Source: an uncultured Clostridia bacterium (GTDB lineage: Bacteria > Bacillota > Clostridia > Christensenellales > Aristaeellaceae). Taken from it: a DNA stretch of 19,493 nucleotides. The notes beneath the pieces were generated by a model that was given only the letters and a program-made list of their open reading frames with translations, made no database searches and was not told the origin of the DNA. The first letter of the stretch is position 1. Each line of letters opens with the position of its first letter. The position numbers and the translations under genes were made by a program. The stretch is from contig CAKUAV010000039.1 of the NCBI GenBank assembly GCA_934636425.1, positions 1-19,493 of the forward strand, in the 5' to 3' direction. Positions 7,048 to 14,630 of this stretch are shown one piece after another.

Positions 7048-7071
7048 GAATTTTGAAATGCGTTCAAATTC
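7048..7071 (+). promoter_or_regulatory. Near-perfect AT-rich dyad before the secreted protein gene
   Basis: GAATTTTGAA and TTCAAATTC flank a five-base centre (ATGCG), with one unpaired base in the left arm. It lies 30 bp before the GTG start and could be an operator or an mRNA stem-loop. No convincing -10/-35 pair was found nearby. Confidence 0.35.
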
Positions 7072-7100
7072 AAAAAACGAATGAAAAGGAAGTGTTTTAT

Positions 7101-7967
7101 GTGAAAAGGCGCTATTTATGGCTCCCGCTGCTGATCCTCGCTTTCATATTGGCGCAAACTCTGCCGGCGCTGTGCGAAAACAGCGACACGCCCTATTCCG
7201 GAACTGTGCTCGTCTTTCAGGCCCCGCGCGACGCAGAGCTGACCAGCTCGGAGAGCGCCGCTGATTCCTACTTCCAGACGCTCTGCTGCCCCGGCCTGAA
7301 TGAAACGATCATGTCCGGCGCGTTCCCATCCGCCGAAGCCGCCGAGAAAAAGCTCGTTTCGCTCTTCGGCGAGGCCGCTGCATCCGGCAGCGTCAACGAC
7401 GCGCTGGACGCCGTGGCCGGATATTCCGCCTGCTGGACAATCTTCACCGCCGGCAGCGGCGACAATACCGCCGTGGTCAACGCCGCCGTCATCTACGGCC
7501 CGCGCACGTTCGTCTTTGCCGCCGTCGTGCCGCAGAGCGTCTATCGCGGCGACGACAACGGAGAAACCTGGTCGGATGAAATATACAATCAGATCATGTC
7601 TCTGGATCTGTTCGATCCCGACGCAAAGCTCGCCATCGCCATGGATGATGAGGACAGCGCCGCTCAGATCGCGGCCAATGTGACGATCGACGCAGCGTCA
7701 GACGCGTTTTTGCTCACCGCCCTTGCCGATCTGTCCTCCGTTCGACTGGTCAACGTGCAGTATGACGAGGAGTACCGCCTGAGCGCGGGCGACACGCTGG
7801 GCGAATGGGCGAGCCTGAAGGCCGGGCAATCGCTGCGCGTGCAGGCCTATTTCCCCGAAATCATACCGACGCTGGCCGTCGAATACACCACCGCCGAGGG
7901 CGAGAGCTGCCTGCGCTTCATCACCGACAGCAAGCTCGACGGCACGCCCATGCTGATCGAGGAATAA
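7101..7967 (+). CDS. Secreted protein of unknown function
   Basis: The 288-residue protein starts at GTG, preceded by AAAAGGAAG at 8 nt; an earlier in-frame TTG has no ribosome site. Residues 1-25 (VKRRYLWLPLLI...LPALC) are a signal peptide. The cysteine at its end does not fit a lipobox (PALC), so signal peptidase I processing is more likely. The mature part is acidic and Ala/Asp/Ser-rich. It contains repeated short-strand patterns (AVVNAAVIYGPRTFVFAAVVP; LAVEYTTAEGESCLRFIT), suggesting a beta-rich extracellular domain. Both neighbours have their own terminators, so it stands alone. I do not recognise the family. Confidence 0.8.
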   Translation: MKRRYLWLPLLILAFILAQTLPALCENSDTPYSGTVLVFQAPRDAELTSSESAADSYFQTLCCPGLNETIMSGAFPSAEAAEKKLVSLFGEAAASGSVNDALDAVAGYSACWTIFTAGSGDNTAVVNAAVIYGPRTFVFAAVVPQSVYRGDDNGETWSDEIYNQIMSLDLFDPDAKLAIAMDDEDSAAQIAANVTIDAASDAFLLTALADLSSVRLVNVQYDEEYRLSAGDTLGEWASLKAGQSLRVQAYFPEIIPTLAVEYTTAEGESCLRFITDSKLDGTPMLIEE

Positions 7968-7980
7968 GCGCATATTTTTG

Positions 7981-8010
7981 CCGCTCCGATTCATTCGGGG
8001 CGGTTTTTTT
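7981..8010 (+). terminator. Intrinsic terminator after the secreted protein gene
   Basis: Stem CCGCTCCGA (7981-7989) / TCGGGGCGG (7995-8003), with one G-U pair, then seven Ts. Confidence 0.92.
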
Positions 8011-8294
8011 CGCTTTATGCCCCAATGCGGCCTGGCCATAGCCCAAAAGAGCCTCTTCGCAAAAGCCGGGAAAGCAATGCGCGGCAGAGAGACGTGAACA
8101 GCATAAAAGCAAAGACTGCACTGCTAAACACACATTTTTCCTTCTTTACCCGCTCTCTCACGGTAAAGCCATGTAATCCGCTGCTGTTATGGCCTTGCAC
8201 TCCCCTCAAGATTCCGTGAAGAACCCCCAAAAGAACCGATTGCAATTTCCCACTGGCACATCGAATGGAATTGCGCGAATTTATCGCAAGCGTT
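8011..8294. other. Gene-free spacer upstream of the aldolase promoter
   Basis: Together with the terminator and promoter that flank it, this makes a 397-bp gap. Minus-strand open frames exist, but they have no ribosome sites, odd composition and mutual overlap, so they are not called. No tRNA, riboswitch or repeat was recognised. Confidence 0.5.
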
Positions 8295-8323
8295 TTGACA
8301 CTGCGCCCCCTGTGTGCTATAAT
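8295..8323 (+). promoter_or_regulatory. Consensus SigA promoter of the class II aldolase
   Basis: Perfect TTGACA (8295-8300), 17-bp spacer and perfect TATAAT (8318-8323) preceded by TGC. By sequence this is the strongest promoter in the window. The predicted leader is about 35 nt. Confidence 0.93.
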
Positions 8324-8364
8324 ACCCACAGCCAATCAACGACAGGAATTGGAGGACGATCACA

Positions 8365-9450
8365 ATGAGCAATTTCTTTGAAACCAACGCCAAAGCGCTG
8401 GCCGATTTCGCCCGCGTCTCCCAGAGCGTCGGCGCGCGCGCCGATTATGTGCAGGGCGGCGGCGGAAACACATCCGTCAAGCTGGCCGACGGCCTGATGG
8501 CCATCAAGGCCTCGGGCTACTGCCTGAAGGACATCCGCGAAAACAAAGCCTACGCCGTGCTCGATTACGCGTCGCTGCGCCGCTTCTATCTGGAAAACAA
8601 TCCCTCTGATTTCGAGGACGTCGAGAAGGCCGGCTCCGCCAAGGCGAAGGAATACACCCAGACCATCGAGGGCCTGGACGCGCTGCGGCCCTCGGTCGAG
8701 GCGGGCTTTCACTCGCTGCTGGATACGTTCGTCGCGCACAGCCACAGCGTCTACGCCAATCTGGCCGCCTGCTCGAAGGAATGCGCCGCCATCGTCGAAA
8801 AGGCGCTCGCGGGCGCAGACTACACATTCGGCATCGTGCCCTACACCGATCCCGGCGCACGGCTGACATTCTCCATCCGCGATGAGCTGAGCCGCGTCGA
8901 AAAGGAAACCGGCCGCCGTCCCGCCGCGATTTTCATGATCAATCACGGCCTGATCGCCCACAGCGACGATCCCGACGAGTGCCTGCGCATCCATGCCGAC
9001 GTAAACGCCCGCATCGCCGCCGCGTTTGGCCTGGCGAGCGACGCCTTCCCCGCCGTGTCGGTCAAGCCGGCCGAAAACGGCCTGATCGAGGCCGACGCGC
9101 CCTATCTGAGCGAGCAGCTGGCCAAGGGCGATTATACCGAGAAGTTCTTCCTCGAATCGCCGCTCTATCCCGATCAGCTGGTTTTCCTCACAGGCGCGTT
9201 CCGCATCACCGACGATCTGCCCGAGGAGGGCTGCTGCACCGTGAACCCGAAAACCGGCCGCGTGCTGTTCAATATGCCCGCCGCCAAGGCGCAGGTCATC
9301 GCCGAGACGCTGACCGCCGTGGTGTTCATCTGCCGCCAGATCGAAGCGCACGGCTACACGCTCTCCACAATGGGCGAGGCCGCCAAGGCCTTTATCGCCA
9401 ACTGGGAAAGTGAGAAATACCGCCGCTCTCTCGCCGGCAAGAAGGGCTGA
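8365..9450 (+). CDS. Class II aldolase/adducin family sugar-phosphate aldolase-like enzyme
   Basis: This 361-residue protein has the class II aldolase pattern. The phosphate-binding loop GGGGNTSVK is at 31-39 and KASG at 48-51. Acid/base and zinc-binding candidates are E112 (in PSVEAGFH), H125 and H127 (HSHS) and H194 (in INHG). It resembles the aldolase half of the large two-domain rhamnulose-1-phosphate aldolase/dehydrogenase proteins but lacks the dehydrogenase domain. The family cleaves sugar phosphates to dihydroxyacetone phosphate and an aldehyde; with FucO nearby, lactaldehyde is the likely aldehyde (inference). The start is fixed by GGAGG 9 nt upstream. It is a single-gene unit under a consensus promoter. 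Exact substrate not determined. Confidence 0.82.
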   Translation: MSNFFETNAKALADFARVSQSVGARADYVQGGGGNTSVKLADGLMAIKASGYCLKDIRENKAYAVLDYASLRRFYLENNPSDFEDVEKAGSAKAKEYTQTIEGLDALRPSVEAGFHSLLDTFVAHSHSVYANLAACSKECAAIVEKALAGADYTFGIVPYTDPGARLTFSIRDELSRVEKETGRRPAAIFMINHGLIAHSDDPDECLRIHADVNARIAAAFGLASDAFPAVSVKPAENGLIEADAPYLSEQLAKGDYTEKFFLESPLYPDQLVFLTGAFRITDDLPEEGCCTVNPKTGRVLFNMPAAKAQVIAETLTAVVFICRQIEAHGYTLSTMGEAAKAFIANWESEKYRRSLAGKKG

Positions 9451-9470
9451 CAGTCCACAAAAAACAGGCA

Positions 9471-9501
9471 CTCCGGACGCAGGAATCTTTCGCGTCCGGA
9501 G
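9471..9501 (+). terminator. Terminator hairpin after the aldolase
   Basis: A ten-base-pair perfect stem CTCCGGACGC / GCGTCCGGAG with an 11-nt loop. Only a modest T-tract (CGCTTTCG) follows. Confidence 0.75.
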
Positions 9502-10009
9502 CGCTTTCGTCATATTGTGTGGGCGCGGAAATGAGAAGTCGAAAACCTCCCGGCCGTTTCTTTCGCAAAGGCGCGGCGCTTGCTGCGCCCCGTTCTCTGG
9601 TGAAATTTCAGGTTCATCGAGGAAAGCTGGGGCAAGTCCGAAGCGCCAGCGCGGTTCATTATTCCCTGCCGCCTCCATTGCGCCGCACTGTTCTCTCCGC
9701 TCCCGGCTTTTCATGAAGAGTAAAACTTCGAAAGCGCGGCGCCGACCCGCGGCTATTCAGAGACGCGTTCCCGCGGATTTTCCCGGCGCTTGAACGCTCT
9801 GGTTTCAGCCGTTGTTCTCCCCGAAGGGTTCCAAACTCGTTCAATGATGAAAGCCGAGGGCTCAGCGTGGCCAAATCAGGATTTTCAGACGCGGAAACGG
9901 CGGCATATCGCACTCCGGAGCGCCGACAGGCTGCGCAAGTTTTCCTCGCGGCGTTTTCTGACGGCTGACAGTCCGCAGCGCAGAAAATCGTCGAGAGGCT
10001 TGTCCCAAC
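9502..10009. other. Gene-free spacer between aldolase and Spo0A-like gene
   Basis: About 500 bp between convergent genes. Open frames on both strands are rich in Arg, Ser and Pro and lack ribosome sites or recognisable motifs, so none is called. Short GC-rich inverted segments occur (for example GGCGCGGCGCTTGCTGCGCC near 9570-9589), but no repeat copy or RNA family was recognised. It may be decayed sequence like that at 10.9-12.4 kb. Confidence 0.5.
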
Positions 10010-10029
10010 GGAAGACCGGCGCGTCTTCC
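10010..10029 (-). terminator. Hairpin after the Spo0A-like gene
   Basis: A 7-bp stem GGAAGAC / GTCTTCC with a 6-nt loop lies about ten bases after the stop codon on the minus strand. There is no real T-tract, so function as a terminator is uncertain. Confidence 0.45.
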
Positions 10030-10038
10030 CGCACGGCG

Positions 10039-10770
10039 CTATTTCGGCCAGACTCCGCTGAACGCCGCCGTGTACCCTTCCCGCCGGAGCCGGCGCAGCA
10101 GCTTCATCAGAAAGAGCTTGGGCGCCGGTCTGTGCGCGCAGCCGGCCAGCAGAGCGCGCTTCTGCCGCTCCTGCATCCGATCCCAGCACTGTATGATCGC
10201 ATAGCGAATATCCCGCTCGACATTTGCCGCGCTCACGCCGCACATCTCGGCCACGCGCGCGTACAGGCCGCCCTTCAGGCTGTCCATCAGCGCCGGCGTG
10301 TGCATCGCAAGGCGCAGCGCCGTCTCTATGTACACGCCGCCCTTCAGCGTCGCCGAAATGGGCAGGCTGCCCAGCAGCGCATGCACAGCGTCCCTCTGCG
10401 CGTCTCTGCGGCTGTCGCAGAACATCTCTTCCAGCACATCGCACAGCGTATGCGCGTCCGTCGCCATCGGCTGACACTGCACGCCGCTCTCGGACAGCAC
10501 GAGCGCCGCCCGCTCATCCGTCATGCCGCCGAAGACCATCAGCCGCCGTCCCAGCGCCCCGCACATCAGGCTCGCCATCAGCGCGCCGGCGTTCAGCATC
10601 GAAGCGTCCACCAGCACAGCGTCCGCGTAATCGAATGTGCCGCCATCGATCAGCGCGGCGACCGTGCGAAATGTACGGATCTGACACGGAAGCCTGCGCC
10701 GGTGAGCCTCCAGCGCCACTTCCTTCAGCAGAGTCGCATTGTTCAACGTCAACAGAACCTGATAGACCAT
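10039..10770 (-). CDS. Spo0A-like regulator with degenerate receiver domain
   Basis: The 243-residue protein has two parts (numbering from the ATG at 10770). The C-terminal half, about 125-243, matches the Spo0A DNA-binding domain (PF08769): LKGGVYIETALRLA for IKGYLYLREAI, NVERDIRYAIIQCWDR for RVERAIRHAIEVAWSR, and RPAPKLFLMKLLRRLR at the end. The N-terminal half has receiver-domain spacing, with a possible phosphoacceptor D55 in DAVLVDASML. It lacks the acidic pair after strand 1 (LLTLNNA), and the conserved lysine of K-P is replaced (CQP). It may thus work without phosphorylation. Spo0A itself controls entry into sporulation; this looks like a divergent paralogue, and its targets are unknown. 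A TTG two codons upstream (10776) is closer to GGAG and is an alternative start. Confidence 0.8.
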   Translation of the reverse strand: MVYQVLLTLNNATLLKEVALEAHRRRLPCQIRTFRTVAALIDGGTFDYADAVLVDASMLNAGALMASLMCGALGRRLMVFGGMTDERAALVLSESGVQCQPMATDAHTLCDVLEEMFCDSRRDAQRDAVHALLGSLPISATLKGGVYIETALRLAMHTPALMDSLKGGLYARVAEMCGVSAANVERDIRYAIIQCWDRMQERQKRALLAGCAHRPAPKLFLMKLLRRLRREGYTAAFSGVWPK

Positions 10771-11051
10771 CTTCAAATCAACTCCATCGTATTATTGTGT
10801 CTGAAACTATTCTAACACATTTTCAGCAATAGTGTAATACTTTTGCAAATATTACATCTCGGGCGGCTTTTGTGTATATTTCGCCTTACTTATGCAGCAA
10901 TTCAGTATATTTTCATCGTAAACTTAGTATATTATTCCAGTGTCGGCCAGTCGGAAGGTTCTGCGCCGCATTAATTTTTGATAAAGATTTCGGAAATCGC
11001 CATCGCTTTCATGCGAATAGCGTTATTTCCATGCCAAAAAAAGAGAAAACA
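10771..11051. other. AT-rich spacer upstream of the Spo0A-like gene
   Basis: This is the first part of a 1.7-kb gene-free stretch (10771-12473). It holds the minus-strand promoter at 10809-10838 and two AGTATATT words (near 10911 and 10926). It is clearly richer in A/T than its surroundings. No ORF is supported. Confidence 0.5.
10809..10838 (-). promoter_or_regulatory. Promoter of the Spo0A-like gene
   Basis: On the minus strand ATTACA (10833-10838), 18-bp spacer, TAGAAT (10809-10814). It gives a leader of about 30 nt. The boxes are moderate matches. Confidence 0.5.
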
Positions 11052-11772
11052 GCCGCAAATTTCTCTTCCGCAATACACGGAAGAAAAGCTCACGGCGCTG
11101 CCATCGCTCCCGCCCGAACGCCTCAGGCGCAGACAGCGAGCCGCCTGCGTCATCTTCCCACTTTAAGGAGTTCCCCGGAAAACAGCGCATGGTTCGTTCA
11201 CCATAAAATTCGAAAGCGGCGTGTGCGTCCAGCGCGCCGGCACATTTCACGGCTCTATCGCGAAAAGACTCTGCCGTGGTGTCTGCTTTGCGCCGCAAAT
11301 TTCTCTTCCGCAGTACACGGAAGAAAAAGCTCGCGGCACTGCCGTCGCTCCCGCCCGAACGCCTCAGGCGCAGGCATCGAGCCGGCTGCGTCATCTTCCC
11401 ACTTTGAGGCGCGCCATGGAAAACAACGCATGGCTATATATTTATCGTGAAATTCGGGAGAGGCGTGTGCGTTCAGCGCGCTGGCACATTTCACAGCTCT
11501 ATCGTGAAAAGACTCTGCCGTGGTGTCCGCTTTGCGCCGCAAATCTCTCTTCCGCAGTACACGGAAGAAAAGCTCGCGGCGCTGCCGTCGCTCCTGCCCG
11601 AACGCCTCAGGCGCAGGCAGTGAGCCGCCTGCATCGTCTTCCCACTTTAAGGCGCGCCATGGAAAACAACGCACGGCCCGTTCATCGTGAAATTCGAAAG
11701 AGGCGTACACGTCAGCGCGCGGCACATTTCACGCCTCTATCGCGAAAAGGCTCTGCGCCGCAAATTTCTTTT
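11052..11772. repeat. Tandem array of a ~240-bp structured repeat (three copies plus a stub)
   Basis: Copies start with GCCGCAAAT at 11052, 11292 and 11536, and a stub begins at 11757, giving periods of 240, 244 and 221. The third unit has lost about 22 bases before its end. Most positions agree between copies by eye. Conserved inverted pairs occur in each unit: CTTCCG/CGGAAG near the start, a long hairpin closed by GGC...GCC with CGCCTCAGGCG at its tip, and GTGAAAT/ATTTCAC near the end of copies 2 and 3. Periods that are not multiples of three break every reading frame between copies, so a repeated protein is unlikely. It could be a non-coding RNA or satellite-like array. It is not CRISPR, because units are long and there are no spacers. 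Confidence 0.85.
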
Positions 11773-11882
11773 CCCCTGCTTTTCATGCAGCGCCAAATTG
11801 TATTGCATCGGATTCCAGATCCCGCCAAAGCATAGAACATCGGCCATTGCCTGCCAATAATGCTTTGAATGGCGCCGGGACG

Positions 11883-12041
11883 TCATAGAGCGCTCGCTGA
11901 ATCCCGCGCCAAAATCTCGGCATTTCTTTTCCCAACATAACGCAATTCCAGCGCTTCCAACCGTCTCGCCGCTCCCTTGTTTCTCTTCGCCTTCGCCGCC
12001 GCGTCAATCGCTGCTTTTTCTTCTTCGCTGAGCTTCAACAC
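11883..12041 (-). pseudogene. Decayed IS630-type transposase N-terminus
   Basis: Reading minus from GTG at 12041, 52 codons encode LKLSEEEKAAIDAAAKAKRN followed by KGAARRLEALELRYVGKRNA and EI, then a TGA at 11883-11885. This is the start of the helix-turn-helix region of IS630-family transposases (KLSxEE..., ARRLExLxLR..G..NxEIA). The frame enters directly after an upstream TGA, so a one-base change has cut off the original start. Downstream only frameshifted fragments continue (CFGGIWNPMQYNLALHE, recalling YGGNxRN...LSxEE) to about 11790. No catalytic DDE part remains and no terminal repeats were seen. Confidence 0.55.
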
Positions 12042-12431
12042 TCATATGTATTATCGCGTATTTTGCGTTCTGTGCCTGGCGTTTAGACGGAATAAAGTCT
12101 CGCCAATCCGCCCCTGGCTTTCGAATGGCACAACGCCTGTCTGGACAATGCGCGCGATGGCTGAAAACCGCGCCGGCCAATGAGACGCGCGGCTGACGAT
12201 CGGGTTTCGCGGCCACATGGGCATAAAAATGCCGCCAGCGCCTGTCCTCGTCGTCGGGGGCTTCCCGGCGCAATGGCGCTGCGCGGCGGCTCTATCTCTC
12301 TGTTTTTCTGCCCGGCATTTTGCCGAAGGCGCGGGTTGAATCGCGCCGGAATCGGTTCGGACGATGCCGGCGATCTTTCGCGCCTGCCGGGATTGGCGAA
12401 GCGGTCAACCGTTCCAGCGCGTGACGGCAGC
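12042..12431. other. Gene-free spacer, probable decayed sequence
   Basis: Nearly 400 bp between the transposase remnant and the end of the GH78 operon. Long frames exist on both strands only because stops are rare at this GC content. They are Arg/Ala/Pro-rich with no motifs or ribosome sites. Nothing recognised. Confidence 0.5.
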
Positions 12432-12454
12432 ATTTTCAGAGCGCGTCTGAAAAT
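12432..12454 (-). terminator. Palindromic stem-loop after the GH78 gene
   Basis: Nine perfect base pairs ATTTTCAGA / TCTGAAAAT around a five-base loop, about 20 bases after the stop codon. The arms carry A- and T-runs, but no separate T-tract follows. Probable 3' end of the operon transcript. Confidence 0.55.
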
Positions 12455-12473
12455 CAAATGTACGGCTGCGGTT

Positions 12474-14615
12474 TCATCGCATTTCTATCTCAATTTCATC
12501 GGGCGCTTCAACCTCCGCGCCGCCGTCCCGCAGCGCGACCGTCAGCGGGCCGAAGGGCGTGGGCATGACGATCTCAGCCCAGTCAAGCCCCATCGCGTCG
12601 GGATGCAGCGCGATTTTCCGAAAGCCCGGCTCCAGCATTTCAAAGCCCATGAGCCGGCAGGGCAGCTGATAGGCCGGCGTGCCGCCCCATGCGTGGCTGT
12701 GATCGAAGCTGTAGCTGCCGCCCGGCTTGATCCAGCCCTCCTGCAGACCCTTGCCGCACGCATCGATCATGGGCTTCCAGCGATCGATCAGCTTCATGCC
12801 GCAGGGATTGAACAGGCCGGTCTTCCAGAGCGCGTCCAGCACATAATGCGCAAAATACGGCTGGAAATCGATCAGCGTATCGTCCTCCGCGACGCGCCTC
12901 ATGATGCGCCGCGCCTTTTCGCCGCCGCACAATCCGCACAGCACGGCCATTGTGTTTGCCTGCCTGGAATAATAGCGCTTTTCGACATTTTGGGGCATAA
13001 ACGCGGACACGTCCGTCATGTTCGGAGGCAGTGGCCGCGTGCAGGCCTCCTGCGGCGTATTCAGGCCGTCGAAGTACATTCCGCGCGCTTCGTCGTAAAG
13101 AAGCGCATTGAACGCAGCTTTGACCTTTTCCGCGCGCGCTTCGCAGTCCTGCGCGGCGCTCTCGTCGCCCATGCGGCGATAAACGGCGGCGGCGGTGTGC
13201 AGCGCGCGGTGGTAAAGCGCCGTGAGCACCGTCTGGCCGAGCGCCTTGGGCGGATGGTGCATGGACAGATCGTCCACCGTGATCCAGTCCACGAACATCC
13301 AGCTGGGCGGCGTTTCGATCAGCCCGCTTGCGCCCACATAATCGGCAAAGCGGCTGAGCAGCCTGTCCAGCGCGGGGCGCGTCTCGCAAAGCAGCGCTTC
13401 ATCGCCCGTGAACATGAACAGATCGCGCAGCATCTCCGCCCAGATCAGGCTGTAGGTCGTGTGGAACATGAAGCCGTCGGCCATGACGAGCCAGTCGGCG
13501 GTGCGGATCACATCCTCGCGGATCAGGCGCGGATCGCCGAATGTGAAATAGGTCATCAGGCTCTCGACGTAATAGTCGCCCGTACAGCCCAGCGTCTCCT
13601 GATGGCGCGGGCTGTCCAGATGAAGGCTCTGGCGGCAGATCTTCAGCGTATGCCGGCACACGTCATAGACCCTTTCGAGCGCCCTGTCGCTGCATCGGAA
13701 CGCGCCCTCGCTCCGCACGGGATAGTTTGTCGATACGAGCGAAAAATGCTCGATTTCGGCGGGCGCATCGCTGTGATTGACCAGCAGGATATGGCAGCCG
13801 CCCACGCTGTACATGCGGCTTCCGCGATGGCTGAGAGCGCCGTCCGCGGCGATAAAGTCGCCCTTTTCCTCCTGCCCCTCCAGTTCGAAGGGCGTGACCG
13901 TGATCTCGCAGCGCCCCTGCGCCTTCAGGTCAAAGGCGATATAGCCGGCGTATATGCGGTCAAACAGCACAGTCGTCTCGGCCGTTTTTCCCGCCGCCGC
14001 CGAGAGACGATCGCCGCCCCTGACCGGCGAAAGCCACACCTCGTCCAGATGAGGCAGTAAAGACACGCGCAGCGGCCAGACAGACGGCACGCGCGCTGCG
14101 TTCATCCAGCTGTCGGGCGCGCGCGTATAGTCGTACTCGCGCGCGGAAATATACTGCGGGTTCAGCCGCGCCTGCCAGCTTTCATCGGTGCAGAATTCCT
14201 CAGTCGTTCCGTCGGCATATTCGGCGCGCCCTTCCAGATAGAAGCCGCCGTGCCCGCAGGAATAATCGGTCATGACCGCAGGCGAGAGCTGAACGCGCGC
14301 AAAGAGCGCGATTTTTTCGGTTTCCGGGCGCAGCTCATAGCGCGTCGCGTAATGGTGCGGCATGGGCTGCGTGTTGCCGTAATCGCCGCCCGCGCACACC
14401 GGCCCCATGCCCAGAAAGCGTTCTTCCGCCCACAGCCAGTATTTCGTATCGCCGCTCACTGTCAGCGTCACGCGGATGGGGCGCGCGCGCAGCGCGATTT
14501 CCTTTCGAAATTCCGCCATGGCGTAGGGCGCGTCCTTCGGCGCGGCGAACGTCGTGCAGCGCGTCGTCTGATATGCGGGATATTGCTCCGGGTTCAGCCA
14601 GATCCAGTCGGCCAT
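12474..14615 (-). CDS. Alpha-L-rhamnosidase-like glycoside hydrolase (GH78)
   Basis: This 713-residue protein has the GH78 layout: N-terminal beta-sandwich domains (about 1-300), an (alpha/alpha)6 catalytic barrel (about 305-655) and a C-terminal beta domain. The catalytic motif reads DSPRHQETLGCTGD at 334-347, comparable to D-C-P-x-R-E-x-L-G-W-x-G-D. D334 and E340 (candidate general acid) are kept, and the usual Trp is Cys. SHAWGGTPAYQLP at 639-651 is the second family motif. There is no signal peptide, so it would release rhamnose, or a related sugar, from imported oligosaccharides. The start is fixed by AAGGAG 8 nt upstream. It is the last gene of the operon, 15 bp after the heparinase-like gene. 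Specificity for rhamnose is inferred from the family only. Confidence 0.85.
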   Translation of the reverse strand: MADWIWLNPEQYPAYQTTRCTTFAAPKDAPYAMAEFRKEIALRARPIRVTLTVSGDTKYWLWAEERFLGMGPVCAGGDYGNTQPMPHHYATRYELRPETEKIALFARVQLSPAVMTDYSCGHGGFYLEGRAEYADGTTEEFCTDESWQARLNPQYISAREYDYTRAPDSWMNAARVPSVWPLRVSLLPHLDEVWLSPVRGGDRLSAAAGKTAETTVLFDRIYAGYIAFDLKAQGRCEITVTPFELEGQEEKGDFIAADGALSHRGSRMYSVGGCHILLVNHSDAPAEIEHFSLVSTNYPVRSEGAFRCSDRALERVYDVCRHTLKICRQSLHLDSPRHQETLGCTGDYYVESLMTYFTFGDPRLIREDVIRTADWLVMADGFMFHTTYSLIWAEMLRDLFMFTGDEALLCETRPALDRLLSRFADYVGASGLIETPPSWMFVDWITVDDLSMHHPPKALGQTVLTALYHRALHTAAAVYRRMGDESAAQDCEARAEKVKAAFNALLYDEARGMYFDGLNTPQEACTRPLPPNMTDVSAFMPQNVEKRYYSRQANTMAVLCGLCGGEKARRIMRRVAEDDTLIDFQPYFAHYVLDALWKTGLFNPCGMKLIDRWKPMIDACGKGLQEGWIKPGGSYSFDHSHAWGGTPAYQLPCRLMGFEMLEPGFRKIALHPDAMGLDWAEIVMPTPFGPLTVALRDGGAEVEAPDEIEIEMR

Positions 14616-14630
14616 GGTCTCTCTCCTTTG

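Noticed and set aside
8317..9714. Long minus-strand ORF (465 codons) opposite the aldolase
   Set aside because: It is the antisense shadow of a clear aldolase gene. His/Gly/Ala-rich composition is typical of reverse frames at this GC content, and such shadows recur opposite fucO and the C69 gene.
11023..11725. Minus- and plus-strand ORFs across the tandem repeat that would encode a repeated protein
   Set aside because: Unit periods of 244 and 221 are not multiples of three, so frames do not carry through all copies. Composition is Arg/Ala-rich, with no ribosome sites or motifs.
11052..11772. CRISPR array
   Set aside because: Units are about 240 bp and directly adjacent with no unique spacers; no cas genes are present.
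12042..12473. A gene in the region between the transposase remnant and the GH78 gene
   Set aside because: Frames are open on both strands only through high GC; no start with ribosome site, no motif and no plausible protein composition.
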